DNA of 64,000 bases. It comes from Mesorhizobium sp. B2-3-4. Its GTDB lineage: Bacteria > Pseudomonadota > Alphaproteobacteria > Rhizobiales > Rhizobiaceae. Position numbers and translations under genes: made by a program. A model generated the notes under the pieces. That model did not search any database. It was not told where the DNA came from and was given only the letters and a program-made list of their open reading frames with translations. The DNA lies in contig NZ_VFVY01000010.1 in the NCBI RefSeq assembly GCF_006442315.1, positions 1 to 64,000 of the forward strand. Reading direction: 5' to 3'. Of this stretch, positions 19,426 to 28,855 are shown one piece after another; within the stretch, counting starts at the first letter, position 1, and each line of letters starts with the position of its first letter.

Positions 19426-20708
19426 GCATCACGGTCTTCGAACGCGCCCGCATCGTCGACCCTTCGCGCGGCATCGACGAAGTCGGCTCCGTCATCGTCG
19501 ATGGCAAGAAAATCGTTGCCGCCGGCAAGGCGGCGCTGAACCAGGGCGTCCCCGACGGGGCCACGGCAATCGACTGCGCCGGCAAGGCGGTCGTGCCAGG
19601 TCTGATCGATGGCCGCGTCTTTATCGGCGAGCCGGGCGGCGAGCATCGCGAGACCATCGCTTCGGCCAGCATCGCCGCGGCGGCCGGCGGGGTGACGTCG
19701 ATCGTCATGATGCCCGACACCGATCCGGTGATCGACAATGTGGCGCTTGTCGAGTTCGTGCTGCGCACCGCCAAGGACACGGCTGTCGTCAACATTTTTC
19801 CGGCCGCCGCCATCACCAAGGGCCTCCACGGGCGCGAGATGACGGAGTTCGGTCTGCTGCGCGAGGCAGGTGCGGTCGCCTTCACCGATGGCCGGCACAC
19901 CATAGCCAGCGCCCTGGTGATGCGTCGCGCCCTGACCTATGCGCGCGATTTCGGCGCCACCATCGTCCATGAGACGCAGGATGCCGACCTTGGATCGTCG
20001 GGCGTGATGAATGAAGGCCTGTACGCCAGTTGGCTTGGCCTTTCCGGTATTCCGCGCGAAGCCGAATCCATTCCGCTCGAGCGTGACCTCGCGCTGGCGC
20101 GGCTGACGCGCGGCTCCTATCACGCGGCGAAAATCTCGACCGCCATGGCGACAAGCGCCGTGGCGCGCGCGAAGGCCGACGGCGCGGCGGTGACGTCGGG
20201 CGTCTCGATCCACAATCTGTCGCTCAACGAAAACGACGTCGGAGAATACCGCACCTTCTTCCGCCTGACGCCGCCGCTGCGCGCCGAGGAAGACCGGCTG
20301 GCGATGATCGAAGCCGTGAAGGACGGAACCATCGATGTCATCGTCTCCTCGCACGACCCGCAGGATGTCGATACCAAGCGCCTGCCTTTCGCCGATTCCG
20401 CGGCCGGTGCGATCGGTCTCGAAACCTTGCTGGGCGCGGCCTTGCGGCTCTACCATAATGGCGACGTGCCTTTGCCCAGGCTGATCGAAACCCTGTCCAC
20501 GGCTCCGGCGAGGCTGTTTGGATTGCCTGGCGGCACGCTGAAGCCGGGGGCGGTGGCCGATCTCGCGCTTGTCGATCTCGACGAACCCTGGATCGTCAGC
20601 GAAAGCGGCATTCGCTCGCGTTCGAAAAACACCTGCTTCGAAGGCGCGCGGCTGCAGGGCAAGGTCTTGCAAACGCTGGTGGCGGGCCGCAGAGTGTTTT
20701 CCGCCTGA
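19422..20708 (+). CDS. pyrC': Dihydroorotase-like PyrC', catalytically degenerate
   Basis: A 428-residue amidohydrolase-superfamily protein coupled to pyrB. The fold signatures are intact ([35 protein letters not shown]), but the metal ligands are lost. The HxH of active enzymes is R65-V-F67, the loop Arg is G69, the HxxH before the ST motif reads HAAK, and the TDHAPH catalytic Asp motif reads SSHDPQ. It therefore should not hydrolyse dihydroorotate. As in Pseudomonas PyrC', a structural role in ATCase is the likely function, and an active pyrC should lie elsewhere. Confidence 0.9.
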   Translation: MSITVFERARIVDPSRGIDEVGSVIVDGKKIVAAGKAALNQGVPDGATAIDCAGKAVVPGLIDGRVFIGEPGGEHRETIASASIAAAAGGVTSIVMMPDTDPVIDNVALVEFVLRTAKDTAVVNIFPAAAITKGLHGREMTEFGLLREAGAVAFTDGRHTIASALVMRRALTYARDFGATIVHETQDADLGSSGVMNEGLYASWLGLSGIPREAESIPLERDLALARLTRGSYHAAKISTAMATSAVARAKADGAAVTSGVSIHNLSLNENDVGEYRTFFRLTPPLRAEEDRLAMIEAVKDGTIDVIVSSHDPQDVDTKRLPFADSAAGAIGLETLLGAALRLYHNGDVPLPRLIETLSTAPARLFGLPGGTLKPGAVADLALVDLDEPWIVSESGIRSRSKNTCFEGARLQGKVLQTLVAGRRVFSA

Positions 20709-20767
20709 GCCGGCATAGGCATAACCATGCGACATAAAGCATGGTCAGGGGAAATGCGGGGGAAACA

Positions 20768-21355
20768 ATGACTTATGGCCTGATCCTGGCGCTGGTGTTC
20801 GGCTATCTCCTGGGTTCAATTCCGTTCGGCCTGCTGCTCACCCGCGCGGCTGGCCTTGGCGACGTGCGCAAAATCGGCTCCGGCAATATCGGCGCCACCA
20901 ATGTGCTGCGTACCGGCAACAAGGGGCTTGCCGCCGCGACACTGCTGCTCGATGCGCTGAAAGGCACGGCAGCCGTGCTGATAGCAGGCCATTTCGCGCC
21001 TGAAACTGCGGTCTGGGCCGGCCTCGGCGCCTTTCTTGGCCATTTGTTCCCGGCATGGCTGGGGTTCAAAGGAGGCAAGGGCGTCGCGACCTATCTCGGT
21101 GTGCTGATCGGCCTCGCCTGGCAGGTGGCGCTGATCTTCGCCGTCGTCTGGCTGGTGATGGCTTTTGTGTTTCGCTTCTCCTCGCTGGCGGCGCTGACGG
21201 CGGCCGTCATTGTCCCGATTGCCCTCTATTTCATGAGCACGCCGCAGATCGCGGTGCTGTTCGTGGTGATGAGCATCATCGTCTTCATCAAGCATAGGGC
21301 CAATATTTCGCGGCTGATGGCCGGTACGGAAGGCAAAATCGGAGCCAAGGGGTGA
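20768..21355 (+). CDS. plsY: Acyl-phosphate glycerol-3-phosphate acyltransferase
   Basis: Inner-membrane acyltransferase that moves the acyl group from acyl-phosphate to glycerol-3-phosphate, the first step of phospholipid synthesis. The three conserved loops are visible: [33 protein letters not shown] and the late [15 protein letters not shown]. It has five hydrophobic helices and 195 residues. Start ATG 20768 follows GGGGGAA. The stop overlaps the GTG start of dprA by 4 bp. Confidence 0.97.
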   Translation: MTYGLILALVFGYLLGSIPFGLLLTRAAGLGDVRKIGSGNIGATNVLRTGNKGLAAATLLLDALKGTAAVLIAGHFAPETAVWAGLGAFLGHLFPAWLGFKGGKGVATYLGVLIGLAWQVALIFAVVWLVMAFVFRFSSLAALTAAVIVPIALYFMSTPQIAVLFVVMSIIVFIKHRANISRLMAGTEGKIGAKG

Positions 21356-22506
21356 GCGAACACGCCGCCGCGGCGAGCGAACCGGCCGCCGGGCCGCGTC
21401 TCAGCGATCGCCAGCGGCTGAGCTGGCTGCGGCTGATCCGCACCCAGAATGTCGGACCTGCCTCCTTCCGTGACTTGATCAACCGCTTCGGCTCGGCCGA
21501 GGTCGCGCTGGAAATGCTGCCGGAGCTGATGATTTCCGGCGGCGCCAACCGGATCGTGCGCATCCCGTCCCTTGCCGAAGCAGAGGCCGAGATGGAGGCC
21601 GCCCGACGGCTTGGCGCGCGTTTTGTCGGCATTGGCGAGGCGGATTACCCACCGCTGTTGCGCAGCATGGACAATCCGCCGCCGCTGCTGGCGCTCAGGG
21701 GCAATGCCGCGGTGTTCCGCTTGCCGGGGGTCGCGATCGTCGGCGCCCGCAACGCATCGCTCGCCGGCATCAAGATGGCGCGCATGCTGGCGACGGAACT
21801 TGGCGGTGAAGGTTACGGCATCATTTCCGGCCTGGCACGCGGCATCGACACGGCAGCGCATCGGGGCAGTCTCCTGACCGGCACGGTAGGCGTTCTCGCC
21901 GGCGGCCTCGACCTGCCCTATCCGCCCGAAAATGCCGGCCTCTGCGACGAGATTGCCGAACGCGGCGCAGTCATCTCCGAAATGCCATTCGGCTGGCAAC
22001 CGCGTGCCCAGGATTTCCCGCGCCGCAACCGCCTTGTCGCGGGCGCAGCCCTCGGATTGGTGGTGGTGGAGGCAGCGCAGCGCTCAGGCTCGCTGATCAG
22101 CGCCAGGCTTGCCGGCGAGATGGGACGGCTGGTCTTTGCCGTGCCCGGCTCCCCGCTCGATCCGCGCGCCGCCGGCACCAATGGGCTCCTCAAGGACGGC
22201 GCCACGCTGGTCACCGAAGCTTCCGACATTTCCAGGGCCATCCTTCCGCTGACCGGCATGCGGGCGCCGGATCTTCCGCCGTTTGAGGATCCTCCTGATT
22301 TTTCGGCCACACCGCCGCCAGGCGAGAGCGACCGAGCCAGGGTGATCGAGGCGCTCGGCCCGACGCCGGTGCCGATCGACGAGATCATCCGCCACACCGG
22401 ACTGCACCCGGCCCAGGTCTTCATGGTGTTGCTGGAACTGGATCTGGCCGGCCGCCTCGAGCGTCACCCCGCCGGCAATGTTTCGCTGGTTTTCGGGGAA
22501 GGCTGA
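21352..22506 (+). CDS. dprA: DNA-processing protein DprA (Smf)
   Basis: A 384-residue DNA-protecting protein that loads RecA onto incoming single-stranded DNA in transformation. After an N-terminal helical region, the Rossmann DprA core shows [27 protein letters not shown] and [16 protein letters not shown] winged-helix (DML1-like) C-terminal domain ends the protein. The GTG start overlaps the plsY stop as GTGA. DprA is widespread in rhizobia whether or not they are naturally competent. Confidence 0.96.
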   Translation: MSEHAAAASEPAAGPRLSDRQRLSWLRLIRTQNVGPASFRDLINRFGSAEVALEMLPELMISGGANRIVRIPSLAEAEAEMEAARRLGARFVGIGEADYPPLLRSMDNPPPLLALRGNAAVFRLPGVAIVGARNASLAGIKMARMLATELGGEGYGIISGLARGIDTAAHRGSLLTGTVGVLAGGLDLPYPPENAGLCDEIAERGAVISEMPFGWQPRAQDFPRRNRLVAGAALGLVVVEAAQRSGSLISARLAGEMGRLVFAVPGSPLDPRAAGTNGLLKDGATLVTEASDISRAILPLTGMRAPDLPPFEDPPDFSATPPPGESDRARVIEALGPTPVPIDEIIRHTGLHPAQVFMVLLELDLAGRLERHPAGNVSLVFGEG

Positions 22507-22513
22507 CCCGCCA

Positions 22514-22726
22514 TCAGTGGCGGCTGGCCATTTTATCCCCGGTCTGCGCATAGTCCTGCGTGTTGGCGCCAAACAGGTTCTTTTCGACAATCTGGCGCCA
22601 GATATCGTCTGCGTCCCGCGGGCGTAACGATGCCAAGTCCGGCTCACTCTCATTGGAATCATGGACCGACCGCCGGCACAGCCAACTGGGCATGATCTCC
22701 TGGACGAGGCTGGTGAATTGGGTCAT
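22514..22726 (-). CDS. Hypothetical 70-residue protein downstream of otsB
   Basis: Starts MTQFTSLVQEIMPSWLCRRS, is mostly charged, with no membrane segment, and has no recognised family. The ATG at 22726 has a strong AAGGAG site, and the gene begins only 16 bp after the otsB stop, so it is the third gene of the otsA-otsB transcript. A role in the same stress response is inferred from position only. Confidence 0.7.
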   Translation of the reverse strand: MTQFTSLVQEIMPSWLCRRSVHDSNESEPDLASLRPRDADDIWRQIVEKNLFGANTQDYAQTGDKMASRH

Positions 22727-22742
22727 CGCCGGCTCCTTCGCT

Positions 22743-23525
22743 TCATCGGGGGACCAAAGCTGCCGGCCCGGCCCCATTGCGCTCGCTCACCGTACCCAGC
22801 CACGCCAAGACTTCGCCAACGCCGGCAAGCGCATGGCGCGCCGTGGTCGGCCCGCGCGGTTTGATGCGGATCGAGACGCCCTCCATCTCATTGACGGCGT
22901 CAAAACCGTTTTCATCCGAAGTATCGTCTCCCAGGAAAACCGGTCTGCGGCCTGCGAAAGCCGGTTGCTGCATGAAACGGCGTATGGCCGCACCCTTAAC
23001 GGCGTCCAGCGGCATCAGTTCGACGCCGGCATTGCCGGCCAGCACCCGATACCCCGTGGGCAACCTGCTCAGCGCCTGTTCGACGAGTTGCGTCGCGCGC
23101 TTGAGCAAATGGGGCGCCGCACGCGTATGGATGGCCAGGATCGGACCCTTGCGCTCGATATAGACGTCGGCACTGGCCAGTTCCGCTTCGATTTCCCCGG
23201 CAAGCGCGGCGATGTCGGCCGGCTCGTCCGCCGCCTCGACCCGACCATCGCGTGTGAGCCTGTGCTCAAGACCATAGAGCCCGGCAGCGCGCAGCCTGAG
23301 AGGCTGGAAGAGATGGTCAACGGCCGCGATCGAGCGTCCCGTGATGAATGCCAGAGCTCCGTCCAATTGAAGGTCCAGCCCCGCCAACAGGGTGCGCAAC
23401 TCGTCGCCGACGACCACCGCATCGGGATGTGCCGCATGTTCGAGAAGCGTGCCGTCAATGTCCAGGAACAACGCCCAAGGCGCTTGCGGGGTCTGGGGCT
23501 CGGGCAAGTTTGACAATGTCGACAT
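22743..23525 (-). CDS. otsB: Trehalose-6-phosphate phosphatase
   Basis: HAD-superfamily phosphatase that completes trehalose synthesis by removing phosphate from trehalose-6-phosphate. Motif I FLDIDGTLLE (nucleophile and acid Asp), motif II FITGRS, the VKG Lys and the motif III-type GDDTSDE acids are all present. Length 260, normal. Its ATG overlaps the otsA stop (TGATG). The frame is open upstream to 23660, but that region lies within otsA and is not needed. Confidence 0.96.
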   Translation of the reverse strand: MSTLSNLPEPQTPQAPWALFLDIDGTLLEHAAHPDAVVVGDELRTLLAGLDLQLDGALAFITGRSIAAVDHLFQPLRLRAAGLYGLEHRLTRDGRVEAADEPADIAALAGEIEAELASADVYIERKGPILAIHTRAAPHLLKRATQLVEQALSRLPTGYRVLAGNAGVELMPLDAVKGAAIRRFMQQPAFAGRRPVFLGDDTSDENGFDAVNEMEGVSIRIKPRGPTTARHALAGVGEVLAWLGTVSERNGAGPAALVPR

Positions 23526-25300
23526 CACAGCGCCGCCACCCGTTTGCGGTCGAGCAGCGATATGACATTGCCCGGAGCCGCCGGGGCGGCGCTGACCGCG
23601 CGATCGACCGCGTCGCGTTTGCGCAGGCGCGCCGCATCGAACAGCATGCTGCCGGCCCATCGATAGACATTGTTTTCACGCACGACCTCGCGCATGCGCC
23701 GCATGCGCTGACGTTGTTCTTCCGCCGACATGGTCAGCGCCTGCAGCAAGGCGTCGCCCATCATCGCCGCGTCGTAGGGATTGACGATCAGCGCCTCGAG
23801 CAGCTCTTTCGACGCGCCGGCGAACATGCTGAGCAGCAGCACGCCTTGTTCGTCCTCGCGCGCCGCGACAAACTCCTTTGCAACCAGGTTCATGCCATCG
23901 TGAAGGCTGGTGACCATGCAGACGTCGGCGGCCCGATAGATCTCATAGACCTGCGCTTGCGAGTGGTGCTCTGTCACCAGCACGACGGGGGTATAGCCTT
24001 CACGCCCGTGGCGGCGGTTGATATCCTCGGCGTGGGAAAGGCACTCCTCGTACAATTGCTGATAGGCAGGCAAGGTGCCGCGACTGGGGGCGGCTACCTG
24101 CAGGAACGAAACCTTGCCGATCCATTCCGGATGCAGTTGCAGCAGTTCGTCCAGTGCATTGAGGCGATCGACGATACCCTTGGTGTAGTCGAGGCGTTCG
24201 ACGCCCACGCACAGCTTGACGTTTTCCGACAGGCCGAATTTCTCGCGAACAAGTCGACGGCATTCGGCAACGGCTGGCAGCTTGCTCAGATGCGGCGGCT
24301 CCCATTCGATTGAAATCGGATAAGCGTGGACAAGGCTGATCTGGCCGCCATAGGAGATGGCGGAGTCCTCGCGCTCGATCCTGCTCTCCAGGAAGCGGTC
24401 GACGCTGTCGATGAAATTGTTGCAGTGGAACTGGGTGTGGAAGCCGACGATTGAACTGCCCAGCAATCCCTCCAGAATCCTCTCGCGCCATGGGCAGATG
24501 CTGAACACCTCGGAATTCGGCCACGGAATATGCCAGAAGGTGATGATGATCGCTTCCGGCAGGCGCTCGCGGATCATCCGCGGCAACAGCGCGAAATGAT
24601 AGTCCTGGACCAGCACGATCGGCCGCTCGTTGCGGGCCTCGGCGACGACGGTGTCGGCGAATTTCCGATTGACCGCCTCGTAAGCTTCCCAGTCCGAGGC
24701 GCGAAAAATCGGCCGGGTAAAGGCTATGTGGCACAGTGGCCAGAGCCCTTCATTGGCAAAGCCGAGATAATAGCCCTGCTGTTCTTCCTCGCTCAGCCAG
24801 ACGCGGCGCAACGTGTAGGACGGATTTTCCGGAGGCACCTCGACGCGGCCGTTCTCGTCGACCACCAGGTCATCGGCCGAACCGCCGCCATAGGCGATCC
24901 ATGTGCCCGCGCAGGCACGCGTAATCGGCTCAAGCGCGGAGACCAGCCCGCTGGCCGGCACGACCAGTTGAATATCGTCGCCCTTGCGGTTGTGGATGTA
25001 GGGTTCGCGATTCGAAACCACGATCACCTGCGCGTCGGGAAGTTCGTTGGCCAATATGTGACGCAACGTTTCCGGCGACCATTGAACAAGCGCGGCCGTC
25101 GCGGACTGCCCGTTCTTTTCAAACTCCGGCAACGGACCGCGAGCGGGTTGCGGTTCGGCACTGGCCGGCATCGCGGTTCTGCCCCGATATGCCCGCGACA
25201 GCATTACCGCGAGCGCCATGCATGAGATACCAAGGGCTACGACGAGGATAAACCACAACGCGGCCGAGGGAACGACCAGGTACGAACTGTTGTCGGGCAT
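23525..25300 (-). CDS. otsA: Trehalose-6-phosphate synthase with N-terminal membrane anchor
   Basis: GT20 glycosyltransferase joining UDP-glucose and glucose-6-phosphate. The catalytic domain spans about residues 90-560, with IVVSNREPY, the YGG loop, FWHIPWPN, the sugar-phosphate and UDP residues in [11 protein letters not shown], and [13 protein letters not shown]. Unlike typical OtsA (about 450-480 residues), this 591-residue protein begins with a clear hydrophobic helix (about 12-35) followed by RAYRGR. That predicts a single membrane anchor with the enzyme facing the cytoplasm. The ribosome site at 25300 is weak, so a shorter form starting at an internal Met is possible. An EcfG-type promoter lies 80 bp upstream. 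Confidence 0.95.
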   Translation of the reverse strand: MPDNSSYLVVPSAALWFILVVALGISCMALAVMLSRAYRGRTAMPASAEPQPARGPLPEFEKNGQSATAALVQWSPETLRHILANELPDAQVIVVSNREPYIHNRKGDDIQLVVPASGLVSALEPITRACAGTWIAYGGGSADDLVVDENGRVEVPPENPSYTLRRVWLSEEEQQGYYLGFANEGLWPLCHIAFTRPIFRASDWEAYEAVNRKFADTVVAEARNERPIVLVQDYHFALLPRMIRERLPEAIIITFWHIPWPNSEVFSICPWRERILEGLLGSSIVGFHTQFHCNNFIDSVDRFLESRIEREDSAISYGGQISLVHAYPISIEWEPPHLSKLPAVAECRRLVREKFGLSENVKLCVGVERLDYTKGIVDRLNALDELLQLHPEWIGKVSFLQVAAPSRGTLPAYQQLYEECLSHAEDINRRHGREGYTPVVLVTEHHSQAQVYEIYRAADVCMVTSLHDGMNLVAKEFVAAREDEQGVLLLSMFAGASKELLEALIVNPYDAAMMGDALLQALTMSAEEQRQRMRRMREVVRENNVYRWAGSMLFDAARLRKRDAVDRAVSAAPAAPGNVISLLDRKRVAAL

Positions 25301-25379
25301 TTTGGAATTGATTACCTTTCAATGGGATAGCGCGGCAGGCCCACCGACCGAACCTCCGGCACCCATGGCGTGATGGTCC

Positions 25380-25404
25380 AACGCGTCCCACGCTCGATGG
25401 TTCC
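25380..25404 (-). promoter_or_regulatory. EcfG-type general-stress promoter upstream of otsA
   Basis: Reading the minus strand, GGAAC (25404-25400), a 16-bp spacer and CGTT (25383-25380) match the alphaproteobacterial EcfG/RpoE2 consensus GGAAC-N16/17-cGTT exactly. It lies between the debranching-enzyme stop and otsA, giving a leader of about 70 nt. Trehalose synthesis genes are known members of this regulon in rhizobia. Confidence 0.75.
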
Positions 25405-25410
25405 GACTTT

Positions 25411-27579
25411 TCAACTCCTGACCACGAGCGGCACGAGCCCCTCATGCGCATCCGCCAGGAAGGCACCGACACGATCCCCGACGCGCTGAAACGTCAGATC
25501 CACCGCCACATGTCCCACCGAGAGATGGCGTAAGACGAGATTGTCGATACCGATAGGCAGGCGCGGCCGGGTCACGTGAATCTCGTTCGTCCAGCCGTCG
25601 ATCTGGAGGCCGAGACAGGCTTGCATCAGCATGAAGGCGGAGCCGGCCGACCAGGCCTGCGGCAGGCAGGCCACCGGATAGGCGATCGGCGCTTCGCCGG
25701 CCGCACGCGTGAACCCGCAGAACAATTCGGGCAACCGCATGTTGAAATGAACCGCGGATTCGAAGGTTCCGCTCATCAGCCGCACCACGCTGTCGCGAAT
25801 GCCGTATCGCGCCAGCCCGGCGGCGCAGATCGCGGTGTCGTGCGGCCAGATGGACCCATTGTGATAGGACATCGGATTGAAGAAGATCGCGTCGTCCGCC
25901 AGCGTTCTCAGCCCCCAGCCCGACTGGAACGAAGCCGACAAAAGCTGGTCGGCGACCATGCGTGCACGATCCGGTTCGGGAAGGCCGACATAGAGCAAAT
26001 GACCGGCATTGGACGTGCGCACCTTGCACGGCTTCCCGTCGCCATCGATCGCCAGCGCGTAGTAACCAAGCTCCTCGACCCAGAAGCGGTGTTCCACCTG
26101 CTGGCGAATGGTATCGGCGCGCAATTCCCAACCTTCTGCCCGTTCAGTCTCGCCGCGCAGCCGTGCCAGTTTCGCCAATCCCTGGAACGCGGCAAAGACA
26201 TAGCCCTGCACCTCGACCAGCGCGATCGGCCCCTTCGGAATGCGGCCGTCGGCATGGAAGACGGAATCGAAACTGTCCTTCCATCCCTGGTTGGCAAGAC
26301 CGGACTCGGCGGCGCGCTGGTAGGTGAGGAATCCCGTGGACCGGCTCGCTGTTTCGATCCATTCGGCGGCGGCGCACAGCGACGGCCACAGGCCATCGAT
26401 GAAAGCCGTGTCTCCCGTGCGGTCCGCATAGGCGCAGGCGAGGTGGATATAGAGCGGCGTCGTATCGACACCGCCATAGTAGCGCCCGAACGGCAACTCG
26501 CTGAGCGCCGCCATTTCGCCCTTGCGCGTCTCGTGCATGATCTTGCCGGGTTCGGAATCGCTGAAGGGAGAGGTCTCGGTTGCCTGGTGCTGGGCGAGAA
26601 ACGCTAGAACGCCTCGCGCCAGGCCGGGATTGAGCCAAAGCATCTGCAAGGCCGAAATCACGCCATCCCGGCCAAAGGCCGTGGAGAACCAGGGAATGCC
26701 GGCATAGGGGTAAGGACCGGTTGCCAGTTCCGTCGTAAGCAACGCGACATCGGCGCGGGCACGCTCCATCCAATCGTTGAAGACGCGGCCCGAACTGTGC
26801 AGCGTCGCGCCATGCCGGCGCTTGGCGCGCATGCCGAAACGGGCGCGGGCGGCAGCGGCTCGAAACCGGCTGCTTTCGGGGCGGTCGGTCGTTTCGCCGC
26901 CCACTTCCACATAAAGCGTCTGGCTGCTGCGCTTGGTGATCGCCACGGAGAAATCCGCCCGCTCGGCGGTCAATTGATCGGGCGTCTGCGAAAACGATAT
27001 CGCCGACGTGCGCACCACCTTGTCCAGGCCTTCGTAACGCAGCACGACCGCGTTGCGGTCAATCTCGGCCGTATGGGCAATTCCGCGCCTGGGGCGTGTC
27101 GAGCCCCTCACCTCGAACATGTCGCGGAAATCCACCCCGAAGCGCAGCGACAAGAGGATGGTCGAATGCTCCCGGCTGTAGTTGGAGAGCGTTATGCGTT
27201 CATAGAGCCTTTCCTGCCACAAAAGCCTGACGCGCTCGATATGAATGGCACCTTGCGGAATCTGGCGGCCGGCGGCGCTCTCGATCGGCAGATTGGTCAG
27301 ATTGCTCGTGAACAGGACGTTGTCCTGGCTGAGCGAGGCGCCGAGCAATGAGGTGGAGCGCCCGCCCACGGTCAGGCGGAATTCGGACAGCACACGCGTG
27401 TCGTCGCGGAAGAAACCGTCCCCCACGCCACGTATGTCGCCATAGCCGTCGGCGACAGCAAAGCAGTCGCCGTGCTTGAGGGCGAAAAGCCGGTGCGGCT
27501 CCCTTGGAGCGGTGTCGTCGAGCGACGCCAGCGCAATGGCCGGGTCGAGTTTGCGTTCATCAAGTGGGCTGATGGTCAA
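25411..27579 (-). CDS. Glycogen-debranching enzyme-like amylo-alpha-1,6-glucosidase
   Basis: A 722-residue cytoplasmic protein. The N-terminal beta-rich domain (about 1-230, GDE_N_bis type) includes HGDCFAVADGYGDI and FFRDDTRVLSEF. The C-terminal (alpha/alpha)6 barrel carries PYAGIPWFSTAFGRDG, GRYYGGVDTTPLY and YHNGSIWPHDTA, motifs of bacterial amylo-alpha-1,6-glucosidases. It is expected to act on branched alpha-glucans, but it is not GlgX. It is 35 bp downstream of a GT4 gene and just upstream of otsAB, suggesting a stress-linked alpha-glucan or glucosyl-osmolyte pathway. The exact substrate is not known. Confidence 0.88.
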   Translation of the reverse strand: MTISPLDERKLDPAIALASLDDTAPREPHRLFALKHGDCFAVADGYGDIRGVGDGFFRDDTRVLSEFRLTVGGRSTSLLGASLSQDNVLFTSNLTNLPIESAAGRQIPQGAIHIERVRLLWQERLYERITLSNYSREHSTILLSLRFGVDFRDMFEVRGSTRPRRGIAHTAEIDRNAVVLRYEGLDKVVRTSAISFSQTPDQLTAERADFSVAITKRSSQTLYVEVGGETTDRPESSRFRAAAARARFGMRAKRRHGATLHSSGRVFNDWMERARADVALLTTELATGPYPYAGIPWFSTAFGRDGVISALQMLWLNPGLARGVLAFLAQHQATETSPFSDSEPGKIMHETRKGEMAALSELPFGRYYGGVDTTPLYIHLACAYADRTGDTAFIDGLWPSLCAAAEWIETASRSTGFLTYQRAAESGLANQGWKDSFDSVFHADGRIPKGPIALVEVQGYVFAAFQGLAKLARLRGETERAEGWELRADTIRQQVEHRFWVEELGYYALAIDGDGKPCKVRTSNAGHLLYVGLPEPDRARMVADQLLSASFQSGWGLRTLADDAIFFNPMSYHNGSIWPHDTAICAAGLARYGIRDSVVRLMSGTFESAVHFNMRLPELFCGFTRAAGEAPIAYPVACLPQAWSAGSAFMLMQACLGLQIDGWTNEIHVTRPRLPIGIDNLVLRHLSVGHVAVDLTFQRVGDRVGAFLADAHEGLVPLVVRS

Positions 27580-27614
27580 TGGGCATGTCCCTGTTATTGC
27601 GCAAGGCAGCTCTG

Positions 27615-28676
27615 CTACGAGGCTTTGACGTGGCCGTCGCTGTCGACCAGTTCAGAATAGGCGGCGACGTAATCCTGAGCCATTCTGCGCGCTGAAAAGC
27701 GCCGCTCGAAAACCGCCCGAACCCCGCGCCTGTCGAGTTGCAGCAGCGCCGGGATCGAGGCAACCGCATCCTCCATGGTTTCGACGACGAAACCGGTCAC
27801 GCCGTGCTCGATGATCTCCGGCATGGCGCCGCAACTCCAGGCCATGACGGGTGTCCCGCAGGCCATGGCCTCGATCACGGCAAGGCCGAACGGCTCGGGC
27901 CAGTCGATCGGGAAAAGCAGCGCGGCGGCGTTTCCCAGAAACGATGCCTTTTGTTGTTCGTTGATTTCGCCGACATATTCGACCTGTTCGCCATCGATCA
28001 TCGGCTCGACGACTTCCTCGAAATAGGCGCGATCGCCATCGCCGATCTTGGCGGCGAGCTTGAGTTTCAGGCCGGTGCGGCGCGCGATTTCGATCGCCCG
28101 GTCCGGTCGCTTGTCGCGCGACATCCTGCCGAGGAAAGCAAGATAGCCGTGATCCGCGTCCGTCTCGAAATCGGGTTCATAGAGCTCTGTCGGCAGCCCG
28201 TGATGGATCGTTGCCAGCCAGTTCGCCGAGGCAAACCGCGCCCGCTGGCTGCGGGATATGGAAATCAGGGGAAAGCGCGGGAACCGGTCGTAGGCCTGTG
28301 CGAGGTCCGCGTAGTCCAGCCTGCCATGCGGCGTCGTCACCGTCCGCAGCGGCATGTGCTGGAAAAACGGGAAATGCAGGAAATGGCTGAGATGGAAATG
28401 AATGAGGTCGAAATCGTCGGCCCGCTTCCTGACCTCGTCGAGCATAGACAAATGCGCCGCGATCTCGGACTTCAGCGGCCGAGGGTCGAGACGAAGCGCG
28501 CGTTCGCGGCAAGGCACGAGGCTGGCGGAGGTCTTGGCATCACCGCTGGCGAACAAGGTCACTTCGTGACCAAGGCCGACCAGGGCTTCGGTAAGGTAGG
28601 AGATGATACGCTCGGTTCCGCCATAGAGCCGGGGCGGCACGGATTCGTAAAGCGGCGCGACATGGGCAATTTTCAT
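27615..28676 (-). CDS. Glycosyltransferase family 4 protein
   Basis: A 353-residue GT-B retaining glycosyltransferase. The N-terminal acceptor domain starts MKIAHVAPLYESVPPRLYGG with the Gly-rich loop. The C-terminal donor domain has FLGRMSRDKRPD and the E-x7-E motif in EPFGLAVIEAMACG. Start 28676 is preferred; an in-frame ATG at 28721 adds 15 residues. It is followed closely by the debranching enzyme, a recurrent pair in rhizobia. Sugar donor and acceptor are not predictable. A weak EcfG-like promoter lies upstream. Confidence 0.88.
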   Translation of the reverse strand: MKIAHVAPLYESVPPRLYGGTERIISYLTEALVGLGHEVTLFASGDAKTSASLVPCRERALRLDPRPLKSEIAAHLSMLDEVRKRADDFDLIHFHLSHFLHFPFFQHMPLRTVTTPHGRLDYADLAQAYDRFPRFPLISISRSQRARFASANWLATIHHGLPTELYEPDFETDADHGYLAFLGRMSRDKRPDRAIEIARRTGLKLKLAAKIGDGDRAYFEEVVEPMIDGEQVEYVGEINEQQKASFLGNAAALLFPIDWPEPFGLAVIEAMACGTPVMAWSCGAMPEIIEHGVTGFVVETMEDAVASIPALLQLDRRGVRAVFERRFSARRMAQDYVAAYSELVDSDGHVKAS

Positions 28677-28714
28677 CGCCCGGCATTCCCTCAACAAGCT
28701 GGTCATGGAGCGAG

Positions 28715-28739
28715 AATGCATCAGCGGCGGGATCGTTCC
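28715..28739 (-). promoter_or_regulatory. Weak EcfG-like promoter upstream of the GT4 gene
   Basis: On the minus strand, GGAAC (28739-28735), a 16-bp spacer and CATT (28718-28715) match the EcfG consensus with one mismatch in the -10 (CATT for CGTT). The leader to the GT4 start would be about 30 nt. It is supported mainly by the exact site at the neighbouring otsA operon. Confidence 0.4.
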
Positions 28740-28855
28740 TGCCTTATTGGCGGATGCGGCGAAAAGGTCGATGCCCCCCGGTTTGATGTTCCATCAGGCC
28801 GCCCTATTTCCTCTGCTGCCGCCATTCGCACTGACGACGGCGCGAGGAGATTCCA

